DNA of 64,000 nucleotides from Orrella marina (GTDB taxonomy: Bacteria > Pseudomonadota > Gammaproteobacteria > Burkholderiales > Burkholderiaceae_B), in contig NZ_CP028901.1 in NCBI RefSeq assembly GCF_003058465.1, positions 2,294,001-2,358,000 on the forward strand, given 5' to 3'. Numbering within the stretch: position 1 is the first letter of the stretch; each line of letters starts with the position of its first letter. A model generated the notes under the pieces. It saw nothing but the letters and a program-made list of their open reading frames with translations. It was not told where the DNA came from and ran no database searches. Positions 1 to 7,937 of the stretch are shown one piece after another. The translations under genes and the position numbers were made by a program.

Positions 1-530
1 CGACGCTCCTTGTACCGGGAGACACCTGCTGCCTCTTCCAGGTAGACTCGAAGCTCCTCTGGACGAGCCTCAAGCAGGCGATTGATCATTCCCTGACCAA
101 TGATGGCGTAACCACGTGTACCCAGGCCCGTACCTAGAAAGATGTCATGCACGTCACGGCGGCGAACCTGCTGGTTGTTGATAAAGTAGCTACTTGTTCC
201 GTCTCGCGTCAGAACCCTGCGTACCGATATCTCGGAATAGGTACTCCACTGACCGACTGCTCGGCCATCACTATTGTCAAACACCAGCTCGACCGAAGCC
301 CGACCTGCTGGCTTTCGGTCGCCTGATCCACTAAAGATGACGTCCTGCATCGACTCACCACGCAATTCTGCTGCCCGGGTCTCTCCCAGCACCCAACGCG
401 TAGCATCGATGATATTTGACTTGCCGCACCCGTTTGGACCGACCACGCCAACTAGCTGACTCGGCGTGGGAATCACGGTGGGATCAGCAAATGATTTGAA
501 ACCGGCAAGTTTGATGTGGGTAAGGCGCAC
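1..530 (-). CDS. smc: Chromosome segregation ATPase SMC, N-terminal part (cut by window edge)
   Basis: SMC is the ATPase of the bacterial condensin, which compacts and segregates the chromosome. The leftward frame starts at a GTG (530) and reads [18 protein letters not shown], the usual SMC N-terminus. It carries the Walker A motif GPNGCGKSN at about residue 32, then WVLGE, FSGSG and later [13 protein letters not shown], all typical of the SMC head domain. The frame is open to base 1, so the hinge, coiled coils and C-terminal head lie outside the window. It is divergent from lplT with about 100 bases between. Family assignment is very secure; the GTG start is inferred from family alignment because no strong ribosome binding site is visible. 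Confidence 0.95.
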   Translation of the reverse strand, partial: MRLTHIKLAGFKSFADPTVIPTPSQLVGVVGPNGCGKSNIIDATRWVLGETRAAELRGESMQDVIFSGSGDRKPAGRASVELVFDNSDGRAVGQWSTYSEISVRRVLTRDGTSSYFINNQQVRRRDVHDIFLGTGLGTRGYAIIGQGMINRLLEARPEELRVYLEEAAGVSRYKER

Positions 531-632
531 AGGACCGTCTGTCAGTGAGTGAGTCTGTTCGCGAAATGATACCCCACGCGAGTGCATCGCACCGGCTATA
601 CTCGTGCGCTACATCCCACAGAGGACCGTCTC

Positions 633-1934
633 TTGAGCAAAGGTTTCTATCTAGTGATGGCAGCGCAAGCATTGTCTTCGCTGGCAGACAACGCATTGTT
701 CATCGCCGCAATCGCACTGATCCAGCAGCTAGATGGACCGGACTGGATGGCGCCCATGATGAAGTGGTGGTTCGCCGCCACATACGTCTTGCTATCTGCC
801 TTTGTGGGAGCGATTGCTGATAGCTACCCGAAAGGACGGGTCATGTTTGCAACCAATGCCCTGAAGACCGTTGGATGCATGCTGATGTTCTGGTACGCCC
901 TGTTCGGACTGTCAGCCACCGGACAGACCTACCTGGTCTGCTTCGCATTCGCGCTGGTTGGTGTGGGTGCTGCAGCATACTCTCCTGCCAAGTACGGAAT
1001 CGTCACGGAGATGCTGCGACCGCTTGATCTGGTCAAGGGCAACAGCTGGATCGAAGGGCTGACTGTCATCTCGATCATTCTTGGAACCGTGCTCGGTGGT
1101 GTCCTGATCTCACCCACGGTGTCAAAATTTCTGCTCAGTCACGATGCGATCCGCCACATTGTTCACACACCCGCTGAAGCGGCCATTCTCTGTATCGCGT
1201 TTGTCTATGTAGCGGCCGCAATCTGCAATCTGCTCATTCCGAGAACAGGTATTCAGTACCCCAGACAACAGAAAGACCCTGTGAAGCTGATCAGATCTTT
1301 CTGGGGCTACGTCAAGATTCTCTGGCACGATCGGATCGGGCAGATTTCTCTGGCAGTCACCACGCTCTTCTGGGGCGCTGGTGCGACCCTCCAGCTGATC
1401 GTGATCGAATGGGGTGCTAGCCACCTCGGCTACCGTCTTGATCAGGCATCCATCCTGATGGGGGTGACCGCCTTCGGAACAATTTTTGGGGCCATCTTCG
1501 CGAGCAAGGTTCCGCTCCCCAAAGCGCTTTCCGTCCTGCCCATGGGAATCTTGATGGGGGTGATCGTCCTGTTGATGCCGCTGGTCAAGGAGACCTGGGA
1601 AGTCTATGGCCTGCTCGTGCTGATCGGATGTACATCGGGGTTTTTTGTGGTACCCATGAATGCTTTGTTACAGCACCGCGGCCACTTGTTGTTATCAGCG
1701 GGACACTCGATCGCCGTTCAGAACTTCAACGAACAACTGAATATCCTGCTAATGGTGGCGATCTATACGCTACTGCTGTGGCTCAAGCTGCCCATCAATG
1801 TCATTATTGTGATCTTCGGCTTGCTTGTTGCCGTACTGATGTTTGTGATTATGCTCTGGAAAAAAGCCAACATCAGGGCCAATCCCAGGCTTCTCGATGA
1901 GATCGGCCGCCACGGCCACGGCACTGCGCTCTGA
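633..1934 (+). CDS. lplT: Lysophospholipid transporter LplT (MFS)
   Basis: An inner-membrane major facilitator protein, LplT-type, which flips lysophospholipids inward for re-acylation. The protein is hydrophobic throughout with about 12 predicted membrane segments. It opens with SKGFYLVMAAQALSSLADNA, matching the LplT N-terminus, including the conserved DNA in helix 1. I chose the TTG at 633, which has a GAGGA ribosome binding site seven bases upstream and fits the family start; an ATG at 582 in the same frame would add 17 residues. The length of about 433 residues is slightly above the usual 400. No acyltransferase (aas) gene is adjacent, so the physiological role is taken from family knowledge. 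Confidence 0.88.
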   Translation: MSKGFYLVMAAQALSSLADNALFIAAIALIQQLDGPDWMAPMMKWWFAATYVLLSAFVGAIADSYPKGRVMFATNALKTVGCMLMFWYALFGLSATGQTYLVCFAFALVGVGAAAYSPAKYGIVTEMLRPLDLVKGNSWIEGLTVISIILGTVLGGVLISPTVSKFLLSHDAIRHIVHTPAEAAILCIAFVYVAAAICNLLIPRTGIQYPRQQKDPVKLIRSFWGYVKILWHDRIGQISLAVTTLFWGAGATLQLIVIEWGASHLGYRLDQASILMGVTAFGTIFGAIFASKVPLPKALSVLPMGILMGVIVLLMPLVKETWEVYGLLVLIGCTSGFFVVPMNALLQHRGHLLLSAGHSIAVQNFNEQLNILLMVAIYTLLLWLKLPINVIIVIFGLLVAVLMFVIMLWKKANIRANPRLLDEIGRHGHGTAL

Positions 1935-1971
1935 CGGTCTGCCTGGCTTATGGAGGCGGCCGTCTGCTCGG

Positions 1972-2952
1972 TCAGTTTGTCCGCGGTTCACGTAGCAAGG
2001 ACCAAACTTGCTTGAGATCCTGCCAGGCCATGAACTTGTCTTCCGGACGTCTGAGCAGATAGGCCGGGTGGAATGTAACCACTACGGGGATCTTGCGCTG
2101 ACCAATTTCCAGAAAATGATCCCGTTGTCGCAGAGCCTGAACACCCTCGGTCGAACCAAGCAACGTCTGCGAAGCAAACAGGCCAACTACCAGTATCACT
2201 TGCGGTTCAAGCAATTCGATCTGACGTTGCAGATAGGGTTTGCATGCAGAGACCTCTTCAGGGCGAGGATTGCGGTTTGCTGGCGGACGGCACTTGATCG
2301 TGTTTGCAACAAATACTGAATCAGTCCTGCTCAGACCAATGGCAACCAGCATGTTGTCAAGGAGCTCGCCCGATCGTCCGACAAATGGCAATCCCTTCAG
2401 GTCCTCCATTTCGCCAGGCGCCTCGCCGATGATCATCAACCTGGGATTGGTTATTCCCTGCCCAGGTACGGGGTGCTTGCGATTTCGACACAGATCCCGA
2501 CATACTTCACACGATTCGATTGCTCGGCTCACATCATCCAGGCTCATCACCCGGATCTTCTGCTCTCTTGCGAGCAGTTCATCAGCAGAAGGCACTGAGG
2601 CACACGCAGCCGGCTCCGGGGACTGCACACCAGTGATGACCGGGGCAGGCTTCACGCCCCCACCTGAACCGAAGGCGGAATCCGTTTCGCTTAATGGAGT
2701 ACGACCCATCGGAGCAGACCGGGTGTGCTTCTTCTCAACCCCCTCGCCGGCTTGTATATGGGTCACAGGAGTACCAGCAGCATCGGACCGCCCTGAGTGG
2801 TCACCGTTGGCACTCTCCACGTGACCAGGGTCTGTACTCACAATCCAGGGAACCGACAGGCCCATTGCCTGCAGACTCGCGTGTTGCAGCGCGGGCAGCC
2901 TGATAGCCTTGGACCGATCCTTGCGCTCAGTCATGAGAGACTTGCTCACCAT
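1972..2952 (-). CDS. Uracil-DNA glycosylase, family 4-like (4Fe-4S)
   Basis: Removes uracil from DNA in base-excision repair. The catalytic domain occupies about residues 140-326. It has GEAPGEMEDLKGLPFVGRSG (uracil-binding motif A, residues 176-195), HPAYLLRRP (motif B, 295-303), and four cysteines, C148, C151, C221 and C237, spaced as the iron-sulfur ligands of family 4/5 enzymes. The first 140 residues are polar and low in complexity, with no recognised domain. Start chosen at the ATG at 2952 with AAGGAG upstream; it overlaps the end of tsaB/rimI by 26 bases, which suggests translational coupling. A longer frame to 3153 exists but lies wholly inside rimI. Confidence 0.9.
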   Translation of the reverse strand: MVSKSLMTERKDRSKAIRLPALQHASLQAMGLSVPWIVSTDPGHVESANGDHSGRSDAAGTPVTHIQAGEGVEKKHTRSAPMGRTPLSETDSAFGSGGGVKPAPVITGVQSPEPAACASVPSADELLAREQKIRVMSLDDVSRAIESCEVCRDLCRNRKHPVPGQGITNPRLMIIGEAPGEMEDLKGLPFVGRSGELLDNMLVAIGLSRTDSVFVANTIKCRPPANRNPRPEEVSACKPYLQRQIELLEPQVILVVGLFASQTLLGSTEGVQALRQRDHFLEIGQRKIPVVVTFHPAYLLRRPEDKFMAWQDLKQVWSLLREPRTN

Positions 2953-4243
2953 GCAAACTCCTTGCCATGACCAGTGCGTCTTCGCGCTGGCCTTTGGCAG
3001 CTGGGTAATACCCCCGGCGAGTCCCGATCTGTTCAAACTGCAAACGTCGGTAAAAAGCGATCGCACTGGCGTTGGAGGGACGCACCTCCAGCAAGACCCT
3101 TGATGCGCACTGCTGGCGTCCAAACATGTAAACCTGCTCGAGCAACAATGCACCGAAACCTTGACGCCGACAATCTGGACTCACCGCAATCACCAGCAGA
3201 TGAACCTCGTCTGGCGCAGGCATTGCCATACAGAACCCGACCAGTACGCCAGCCTGACGAAGCACCCACCCGGAATAACCAGCTGCCAGCGCATCCCTGA
3301 AGTGCCCCTCGGACCACGGAAACGCCTGACTCTGACGTTCCAGCTCGATCACGTCTCTCAAGTCTGCAAGAGACATGGGCAACACCATGGCGGTCGCTGA
3401 CTGCATTGCCTGAGGATTACCACCTTGTCCCAGGGCACGTTCGGCCGTCGTAAAGGCCACTTTGTCGCGCAGATAGAGAGGCAAGGCCTGTTCTGGCTCG
3501 ACCCGTCTGCCACGATGAAACAGATCCCAGCCAAGTCGCGCAACATCCTTGACCGAAACAGTGCCAAAATCTGCAGACAAATCGTGCCAGACCAGTTGAT
3601 GATCGGCACATGTCTTGTCAACCTCCGCTGCCAGCTCTTTCCTGTGAATCAGTTGCCATCCGTCTCCTGCCAGCACCAGCGTGTGCAGACCGGCAAAGGT
3701 CTTGAGCCAGTAAGGGAGTCGTTCTGCAATAAAAGCCGGACAATCATCCACACGAATGAGAACGGGAGACTGCAACTCGAAATAACCCGGCATACTATCC
3801 GAGTTTGCGATGTTCGCCTGAGCATCACGCCGTACATAGGCAGCCAGATAGACTTCGTTCATTCTCGCATCCAGGGCCACGAGACAAATGCCCGGAAGCA
3901 GAGTCGGTGGCAATGCGTGCATCAGACCCGATGCCAGCGCAGGCAAGGCCCCAACGGGTACGACAGGAATCTGCAAGGCAAAGCTCATGCCCTGAGCCAC
4001 GCTGCAGGCAAGACGGACACCGGTGAAAGCTCCGGGACCCTGTCCAAAGGCGATCGCGGCCAGGTCGTGTCGCGTCAGCCCCGCTTGCCGCATCACATCA
4101 TCAACCAGCGGCAGAATGTTCGGGGCATGACCAGAGACACCGCTGAGTTCCTTGAAGTCAAGTGACTCGGACGATTCAGATCGACTGTAAATGGCCACCC
4201 CACACGTGGCGGTCGAAGTTTCGAGGGCTAGGATCGGATGCAT
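2927..4243 (-). CDS. tsaB/rimI: Fused TsaB (tRNA t6A complex) and RimI (ribosomal S18 N-acetyltransferase)
   Basis: A two-domain protein of 438 residues. Residues 1 to about 235 are TsaB, the dimerisation subunit of the TsaBDE complex that makes threonylcarbamoyladenosine at tRNA position 37: the start is MHPILALETSTATCGVAIYS and GQGPGAFTGVRLA follows near residue 68. Residues about 288-430 are a GNAT acetyltransferase of RimI type, with the acetyl-CoA loop VSPDCRRQGFGALLLEQ and the C-terminal NASAIAFYRRLQF plus GYYP motifs. Elsewhere tsaB and rimI are usually separate neighbours; fusion of the two is known in Burkholderiales annotations. First gene of an overlapping pair with the glycosylase gene. 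Confidence 0.92.
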   Translation of the reverse strand: MHPILALETSTATCGVAIYSRSESSESLDFKELSGVSGHAPNILPLVDDVMRQAGLTRHDLAAIAFGQGPGAFTGVRLACSVAQGMSFALQIPVVPVGALPALASGLMHALPPTLLPGICLVALDARMNEVYLAAYVRRDAQANIANSDSMPGYFELQSPVLIRVDDCPAFIAERLPYWLKTFAGLHTLVLAGDGWQLIHRKELAAEVDKTCADHQLVWHDLSADFGTVSVKDVARLGWDLFHRGRRVEPEQALPLYLRDKVAFTTAERALGQGGNPQAMQSATAMVLPMSLADLRDVIELERQSQAFPWSEGHFRDALAAGYSGWVLRQAGVLVGFCMAMPAPDEVHLLVIAVSPDCRRQGFGALLLEQVYMFGRQQCASRVLLEVRPSNASAIAFYRRLQFEQIGTRRGYYPAAKGQREDALVMARSLHGEQVSHD

Positions 4244-4450
4244 GTGCGGATTGTAATGAAGTCAACCTCCTTCGTGAGCGGACTGAGCCTGGATTGGAAT
4301 GAGATTGATACATCCACATCATTTCTGATCTCCTTTTCCGGCCTCAGGACGAACAATGAGATCTTTAGTACCATGAAGTGTGGCATTCTGAACCTTTCCG
4401 TGACTGACGGGTCTGAACTCAGGCCAGAACCCATTCAAACAACTCGCATG

Positions 4451-5200
4451 ATGACAACAAACTCACGTAATACATCCAACACCGCATCTCGCAAGAAGAT
4501 TCTCGTGGTTGACGATGACCCTAGACTTCGCGACTTGTTGCGTCGCTACCTGACAGAGCAAGGGTTTCTGGTAGAGGTGGCGCAGGATGGGGTGGACATG
4601 CAGCAGGTGCGTCTGAAAGAGAATTTTGACCTCATCGTTCTGGACGTGATGATGCCAGGTGAAGATGGTCTGACCATCTGTCGAAAGCTGCGCACCGCAA
4701 AAGATGACACACCAGTCATCATGCTGACCGCCAAGGCAGAAGATGTTGACCGCATTCTCGGCCTGGAGCTAGGAGCGGATGATTACGTCTCCAAGCCATT
4801 CAATCCGCGTGAACTACTGGCGAGAATCAACGCTGTATTGCGACGCAAACAGTCTGGTGAACACCCTGCTGGCCCAAGCCACGAAGCTGAGCTCGTGAGC
4901 TTCGGTCCCTACAAGTTGAATCTGGCCAAGCGATCTCTGACCAACGGTGGAGAAGATGTGCCCATCACCAGCGGGGAATTCGCCTTGCTCAAAGTGCTGG
5001 TTCGCCATCCCAAGGTCCCTCTGTCACGGGACCGGCTGATGGAGATGGCGCGTGGCAGAGAATACGAGGCCTTTGATCGCAGTCTTGATGTCCAGATCTC
5101 GCGACTCAGAAAACTGATAGAGCCCAACCCAGGCAAGCCCCAGTATATTCAGACTGTCTGGGGCCTGGGTTACGTGTTTGTACCCGATGGTGAAGCCTGA
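4451..5200 (+). CDS. ompR: OmpR-type response regulator
   Basis: A 249-residue DNA-binding response regulator. The receiver domain begins KKILVVDDDPRLRDLL, with the phospho-acceptor Asp in LIVLDVMMPG, the conserved Thr/Ala in MLTAKAE and Lys in SKPF. A winged-helix Trans_Reg_C domain follows, with SRDRLMEMARGREY, SLDVQISRLRKLIE and the C-terminal VWGLGYVFV. This pattern is the OmpR/EnvZ subgroup, which responds to osmolarity or envelope conditions and commonly controls porins; a porin lies at 29.5-30.7 kb. Start taken at the second ATG of the ATGATG at 4448 by family alignment; the frame stays open upstream to 4238 without a convincing ribosome binding site. The stop overlaps the envZ start. 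Confidence 0.92.
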   Translation: MTTNSRNTSNTASRKKILVVDDDPRLRDLLRRYLTEQGFLVEVAQDGVDMQQVRLKENFDLIVLDVMMPGEDGLTICRKLRTAKDDTPVIMLTAKAEDVDRILGLELGADDYVSKPFNPRELLARINAVLRRKQSGEHPAGPSHEAELVSFGPYKLNLAKRSLTNGGEDVPITSGEFALLKVLVRHPKVPLSRDRLMEMARGREYEAFDRSLDVQISRLRKLIEPNPGKPQYIQTVWGLGYVFVPDGEA

Positions 5201-6575
5201 ACTGCACCTTGGCCTGTTCGCAAGAACATTCCTGCTACTGGCGCTCCTCATGCTGGCCAGCCTCGGGGCATGGATACACGTGCTCTTCACGCTGGACTCA
5301 GAACCAAGGGCAGAGCGAACTGCCACGCACCTGGTCAATGCAGCAACGCTGACACGCAGCTTGCTCGAGATCCCTGACCACGACATGGCGACACTCATCA
5401 AGCAGGCTGTGAATGCGCAAAGTGGACTGGACCTGCGCGCTGCCCGCCCAAAAGAAGTGTTGCCCGAGCTGCCACAAACCGAGTACTGGCTGGGTCTGCA
5501 GGAACAGGTTCGACGAGTGCTAGGGCCAAGCACCGAATTACTACGCTCCTCGATTGACGAATCGCTGGTCTGGGTCGCCCTGCCTCTGAAGGAGGAAACC
5601 TACTGGCTTGGCTTGGACATTGACCGGTCCCAGCCGGTCACCGGTGTTGAATGGTTCAGCTGGATGATCGCAGCCGCTCTGTTATCACTGGTTGGTGCCG
5701 CAGTCGCCGTCGGTTACATGAATCGGCCTCTGGCCAGACTCGCTCGTGCTGCGCAGCAAGTGTCTCGGGGCGAAGCCCCCGAACCTTTGCCAGAACAAGG
5801 TGCCATGGAAATCAGGGAACTGAATGGCAGCTTTAATCGCATGGTTTCAGAGCTGCGTCAGGCGGAGAACGATCGCAATCTGATGCTCGCAGGCATCTCC
5901 CACGACCTGAGAACTCCACTTGCACGCATGCGCCTCGAAATTGAAATGAGTCCAATCGGAGAAGAGCAGCGCCATGCCATTGATCAAGACCTCTCCCAGG
6001 TGGATCGTACGATTGGTCAGCTGCTTGAGTACGCTCGACCCGCACGCAAACCACCTGAGTCGCCAGTCAATCTGGCCGAGCTGACGTCTGACCTGATCAA
6101 TCAGGAGAAAGCCCGCTTCGAACAAGCGGGAGGCAGTCTTGAGTTTTCATGGAAGGGCGATGCATATTGCCTGATCGATCCACACGACTTCAGTCGCTGC
6201 ATCATCAATCTCCTGGAGAACGCGAGGCGTTACGGCGCACTCAATGGAAGTCGGGCGGAAGTCGAAATTGTCATGCAGTCACGGGGCGACCGGATCCAGA
6301 TCGATCTTAGCGACCGGGGACCGGGCATCGATCCAAAGGATATTGCCAGGGTCATGCGACCATTTTCCAGGGGTGAAGCGGCGAGGACCGGTGGGACTGG
6401 CGCCGGACTAGGGCTTTCCATTGTTGAAAGACTTCTCGGATGGGCGGGCGGTTCGCTCAGGCTGATGCCAAGAAAAGGGGGTGGACTCACGGCCCGCATA
6501 GAGTTACCTCGCAGCCGGCGACCAAAAGGCACACAGGAAGCCAGCCAGGACGGCACAGAGCCGAATGCAGGCTGA
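5187..6575 (+). CDS. envZ: EnvZ-type sensor histidine kinase
   Basis: Inner-membrane histidine kinase, about 462 residues, the partner of the upstream OmpR. Two membrane segments, at about residues 10-31 and 156-176, bracket a periplasmic sensor of roughly 125 residues. A HAMP linker follows, then the dimerisation box with AGISHDLRTPLARMRLE (phospho-accepting His near residue 239). The ATPase domain has INLLENARRYG (N box), SDRGPGID (G1) and GTGAGLGLSIVERL (G2). The ATG at 5187 overlaps the ompR stop by 14 bases, so the two are translated as a coupled pair; a TTG at 5178 in the same frame is possible. The C-terminal tail past residue 445 is polar and unmatched. Confidence 0.93.
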   Translation: MVKPELHLGLFARTFLLLALLMLASLGAWIHVLFTLDSEPRAERTATHLVNAATLTRSLLEIPDHDMATLIKQAVNAQSGLDLRAARPKEVLPELPQTEYWLGLQEQVRRVLGPSTELLRSSIDESLVWVALPLKEETYWLGLDIDRSQPVTGVEWFSWMIAAALLSLVGAAVAVGYMNRPLARLARAAQQVSRGEAPEPLPEQGAMEIRELNGSFNRMVSELRQAENDRNLMLAGISHDLRTPLARMRLEIEMSPIGEEQRHAIDQDLSQVDRTIGQLLEYARPARKPPESPVNLAELTSDLINQEKARFEQAGGSLEFSWKGDAYCLIDPHDFSRCIINLLENARRYGALNGSRAEVEIVMQSRGDRIQIDLSDRGPGIDPKDIARVMRPFSRGEAARTGGTGAGLGLSIVERLLGWAGGSLRLMPRKGGGLTARIELPRSRRPKGTQEASQDGTEPNAG

Positions 6576-6610
6576 GATACACAAGAGCCTCTGCTACCAA
6601 AGCGCAAAGA

Positions 6611-7102
6611 TCAGCCGCGACGAGCCAGCAGAGCAACTGCTGTCACCGAAATTCCCTCCCGGCGACCGATATGACCGAGCTCCTCATTGGTCTTGCCCTT
6701 GATGTTGACACGATCGGGATCAACTCCCAGATCATCCGCTATGTTGGCAACCATTCCGGCGGCATGCGGAGCGATCTTGGGTGCCTGTGCATGAATGGTT
6801 GCGTCGACGTTGATGACCTCCCACCCATGCGTGCGAACCAGACGCATGGACTGCCGTAGTAACTCCCTGCTATCAGCCCCCTTGTATGCGGGATCCGAGT
6901 CCGGAAAATGTCGTCCGATGTCGCCCAGACCGGACCCACCCAGAATGGCATCGGTTATCGCATGCAACAAGGCGTCTGCGTCGGAATGCCCTTTCAAGCC
7001 ATGCGTGTGCTCAATGCGAACCCCGCCAAGTATCAACGGCCGGTCCGGCACCAGTGCGTGAACGTCAAACCCCTGTCCTACCCTTAAATCCCATGGGCTC
7101 AC
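6611..7102 (-). CDS. ispF: 2-C-methyl-D-erythritol 2,4-cyclodiphosphate synthase
   Basis: Fifth step of the MEP isoprenoid pathway, cyclising CDP-methylerythritol phosphate with loss of CMP. The 163-residue protein is the full family length. It shows GFDVHAL (metal ligands D13 and H15), [17 protein letters not shown] (H47, the third metal ligand), [17 protein letters not shown] and, near the C-terminus, KGKTNEELG with [11 protein letters not shown]. Starts with GTG, overlapping the ispD stop in a GTGA tetranucleotide, so it is translationally coupled to ispD. Residues are all in place; nothing unusual. Confidence 0.97.
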   Translation of the reverse strand: MSPWDLRVGQGFDVHALVPDRPLILGGVRIEHTHGLKGHSDADALLHAITDAILGGSGLGDIGRHFPDSDPAYKGADSRELLRQSMRLVRTHGWEVINVDATIHAQAPKIAPHAAGMVANIADDLGVDPDRVNIKGKTNEELGHIGRREGISVTAVALLARRG

Positions 7103-7896
7103 TTGACATACCTCTCTATCATCTCAAAATCCTCAGGCCAGGTGACCTTGAAGTTCGCAACATCGCCTCGCACCAGTTGCGACGGCTGCCCAGCCCATTC
7201 GATCGCACTTGACTCGTCAGTCACGTCGAATCCTGAGGCGATCGCGCCAGCGAGCGCTTGCTGCAAGACACGTGCACGATACATCTGGGGCGTCTGCGCC
7301 AGCCAGACGCGATTTCGATCAATGGTCGTCTGAATCAATTGCCGCGACGCTACCGTGCTTTGAGGAGCGGCGAGTTTAACCGTGTCAGTTGCAGGCAGTG
7401 CCAACAATCCCCCCCAGCCACTTTCCAGACAGGCAGATACGAGCCTTCTCAGTGCATCCAGTGGCAAACCGGGTCGCGCAGCGTCGTGCACCAGCACCCA
7501 GTCAACATCCCGCACCAGTTTGTGTTCCAGTAGCATATCAATCGTGTTGAGAACAGTCAGGGCACGCGTCTGGCCCGCAGTACGGGTCACACGCACGCGG
7601 TCCAGGCCGCAGATTGCCGACTGGGCGTACCCGTCATCTGCCTGCACACTCACGTAGACCTGGCTGATCTGCGAATCACCAAGCAGCGCCTGAACGCTCA
7701 CTCTGAGCATCGGGTGTTCTCGTATGGTCCGGTACTGCTTGGGAACAGGAGTTTCAAGTCCACTACTCGCACGCTGCCCTACTCCGCCGGCAGGCACAAT
7801 CGCCACGATCCGCGGTTCCGGCTGGAGTGTGTTCACATCACCCCCCGGATCCTGGGTATTGTGCACGTCAAGAGGGGCCGTCGAGTTGCTTGTCAT
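7099..7896 (-). CDS. ispD: 2-C-methyl-D-erythritol 4-phosphate cytidylyltransferase
   Basis: Third step of the MEP pathway: transfers CMP from CTP to methylerythritol phosphate. The nucleotide-binding motif [18 protein letters not shown] lies at about residues 30-47 followed by [14 protein letters not shown] and TDTVKLA are also conserved. At 265 residues it is about 28 longer than usual, because of a polar N-terminal tail before the catalytic start; a shorter start was not identifiable from ribosome binding sites. It forms a two-gene overlapping operon with ispF and is divergent from mfd, with only 41 bases between the start codons. Confidence 0.96.
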   Translation of the reverse strand: MTSNSTAPLDVHNTQDPGGDVNTLQPEPRIVAIVPAGGVGQRASSGLETPVPKQYRTIREHPMLRVSVQALLGDSQISQVYVSVQADDGYAQSAICGLDRVRVTRTAGQTRALTVLNTIDMLLEHKLVRDVDWVLVHDAARPGLPLDALRRLVSACLESGWGGLLALPATDTVKLAAPQSTVASRQLIQTTIDRNRVWLAQTPQMYRARVLQQALAGAIASGFDVTDESSAIEWAGQPSQLVRGDVANFKVTWPEDFEMIERYVK

Positions 7897-7906
7897 GCGG
7901 GGATTT

Positions 7907-7912
7907 TATAAT
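7907..7912 (+). promoter_or_regulatory. Candidate -10 element for mfd
   Basis: TATAAT lies 26 bases before the mfd ATG in the 41-base gap shared with ispD. A TTGCTT at 7886-7891 would be the -35, but the 15-base spacing is short. The core is nearly symmetrical (GATTTTATAATC), so it could also serve the opposite strand. Called from sequence alone. Confidence 0.35.
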
Positions 7913-7937
7913 CACTGTTTCACCGAACCAGTTTGCC

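Noticed and set aside
582..632. ATG 582 as lplT start
   Set aside because: The TTG at 633 has a well-spaced GAGGA and aligns with the family N-terminus; the extra 17 residues do not resemble the family.
2953..3153. Upstream extension of the uracil-DNA glycosylase gene
   Set aside because: It lies entirely inside rimI in another frame and the ribosome binding site is at 2952.
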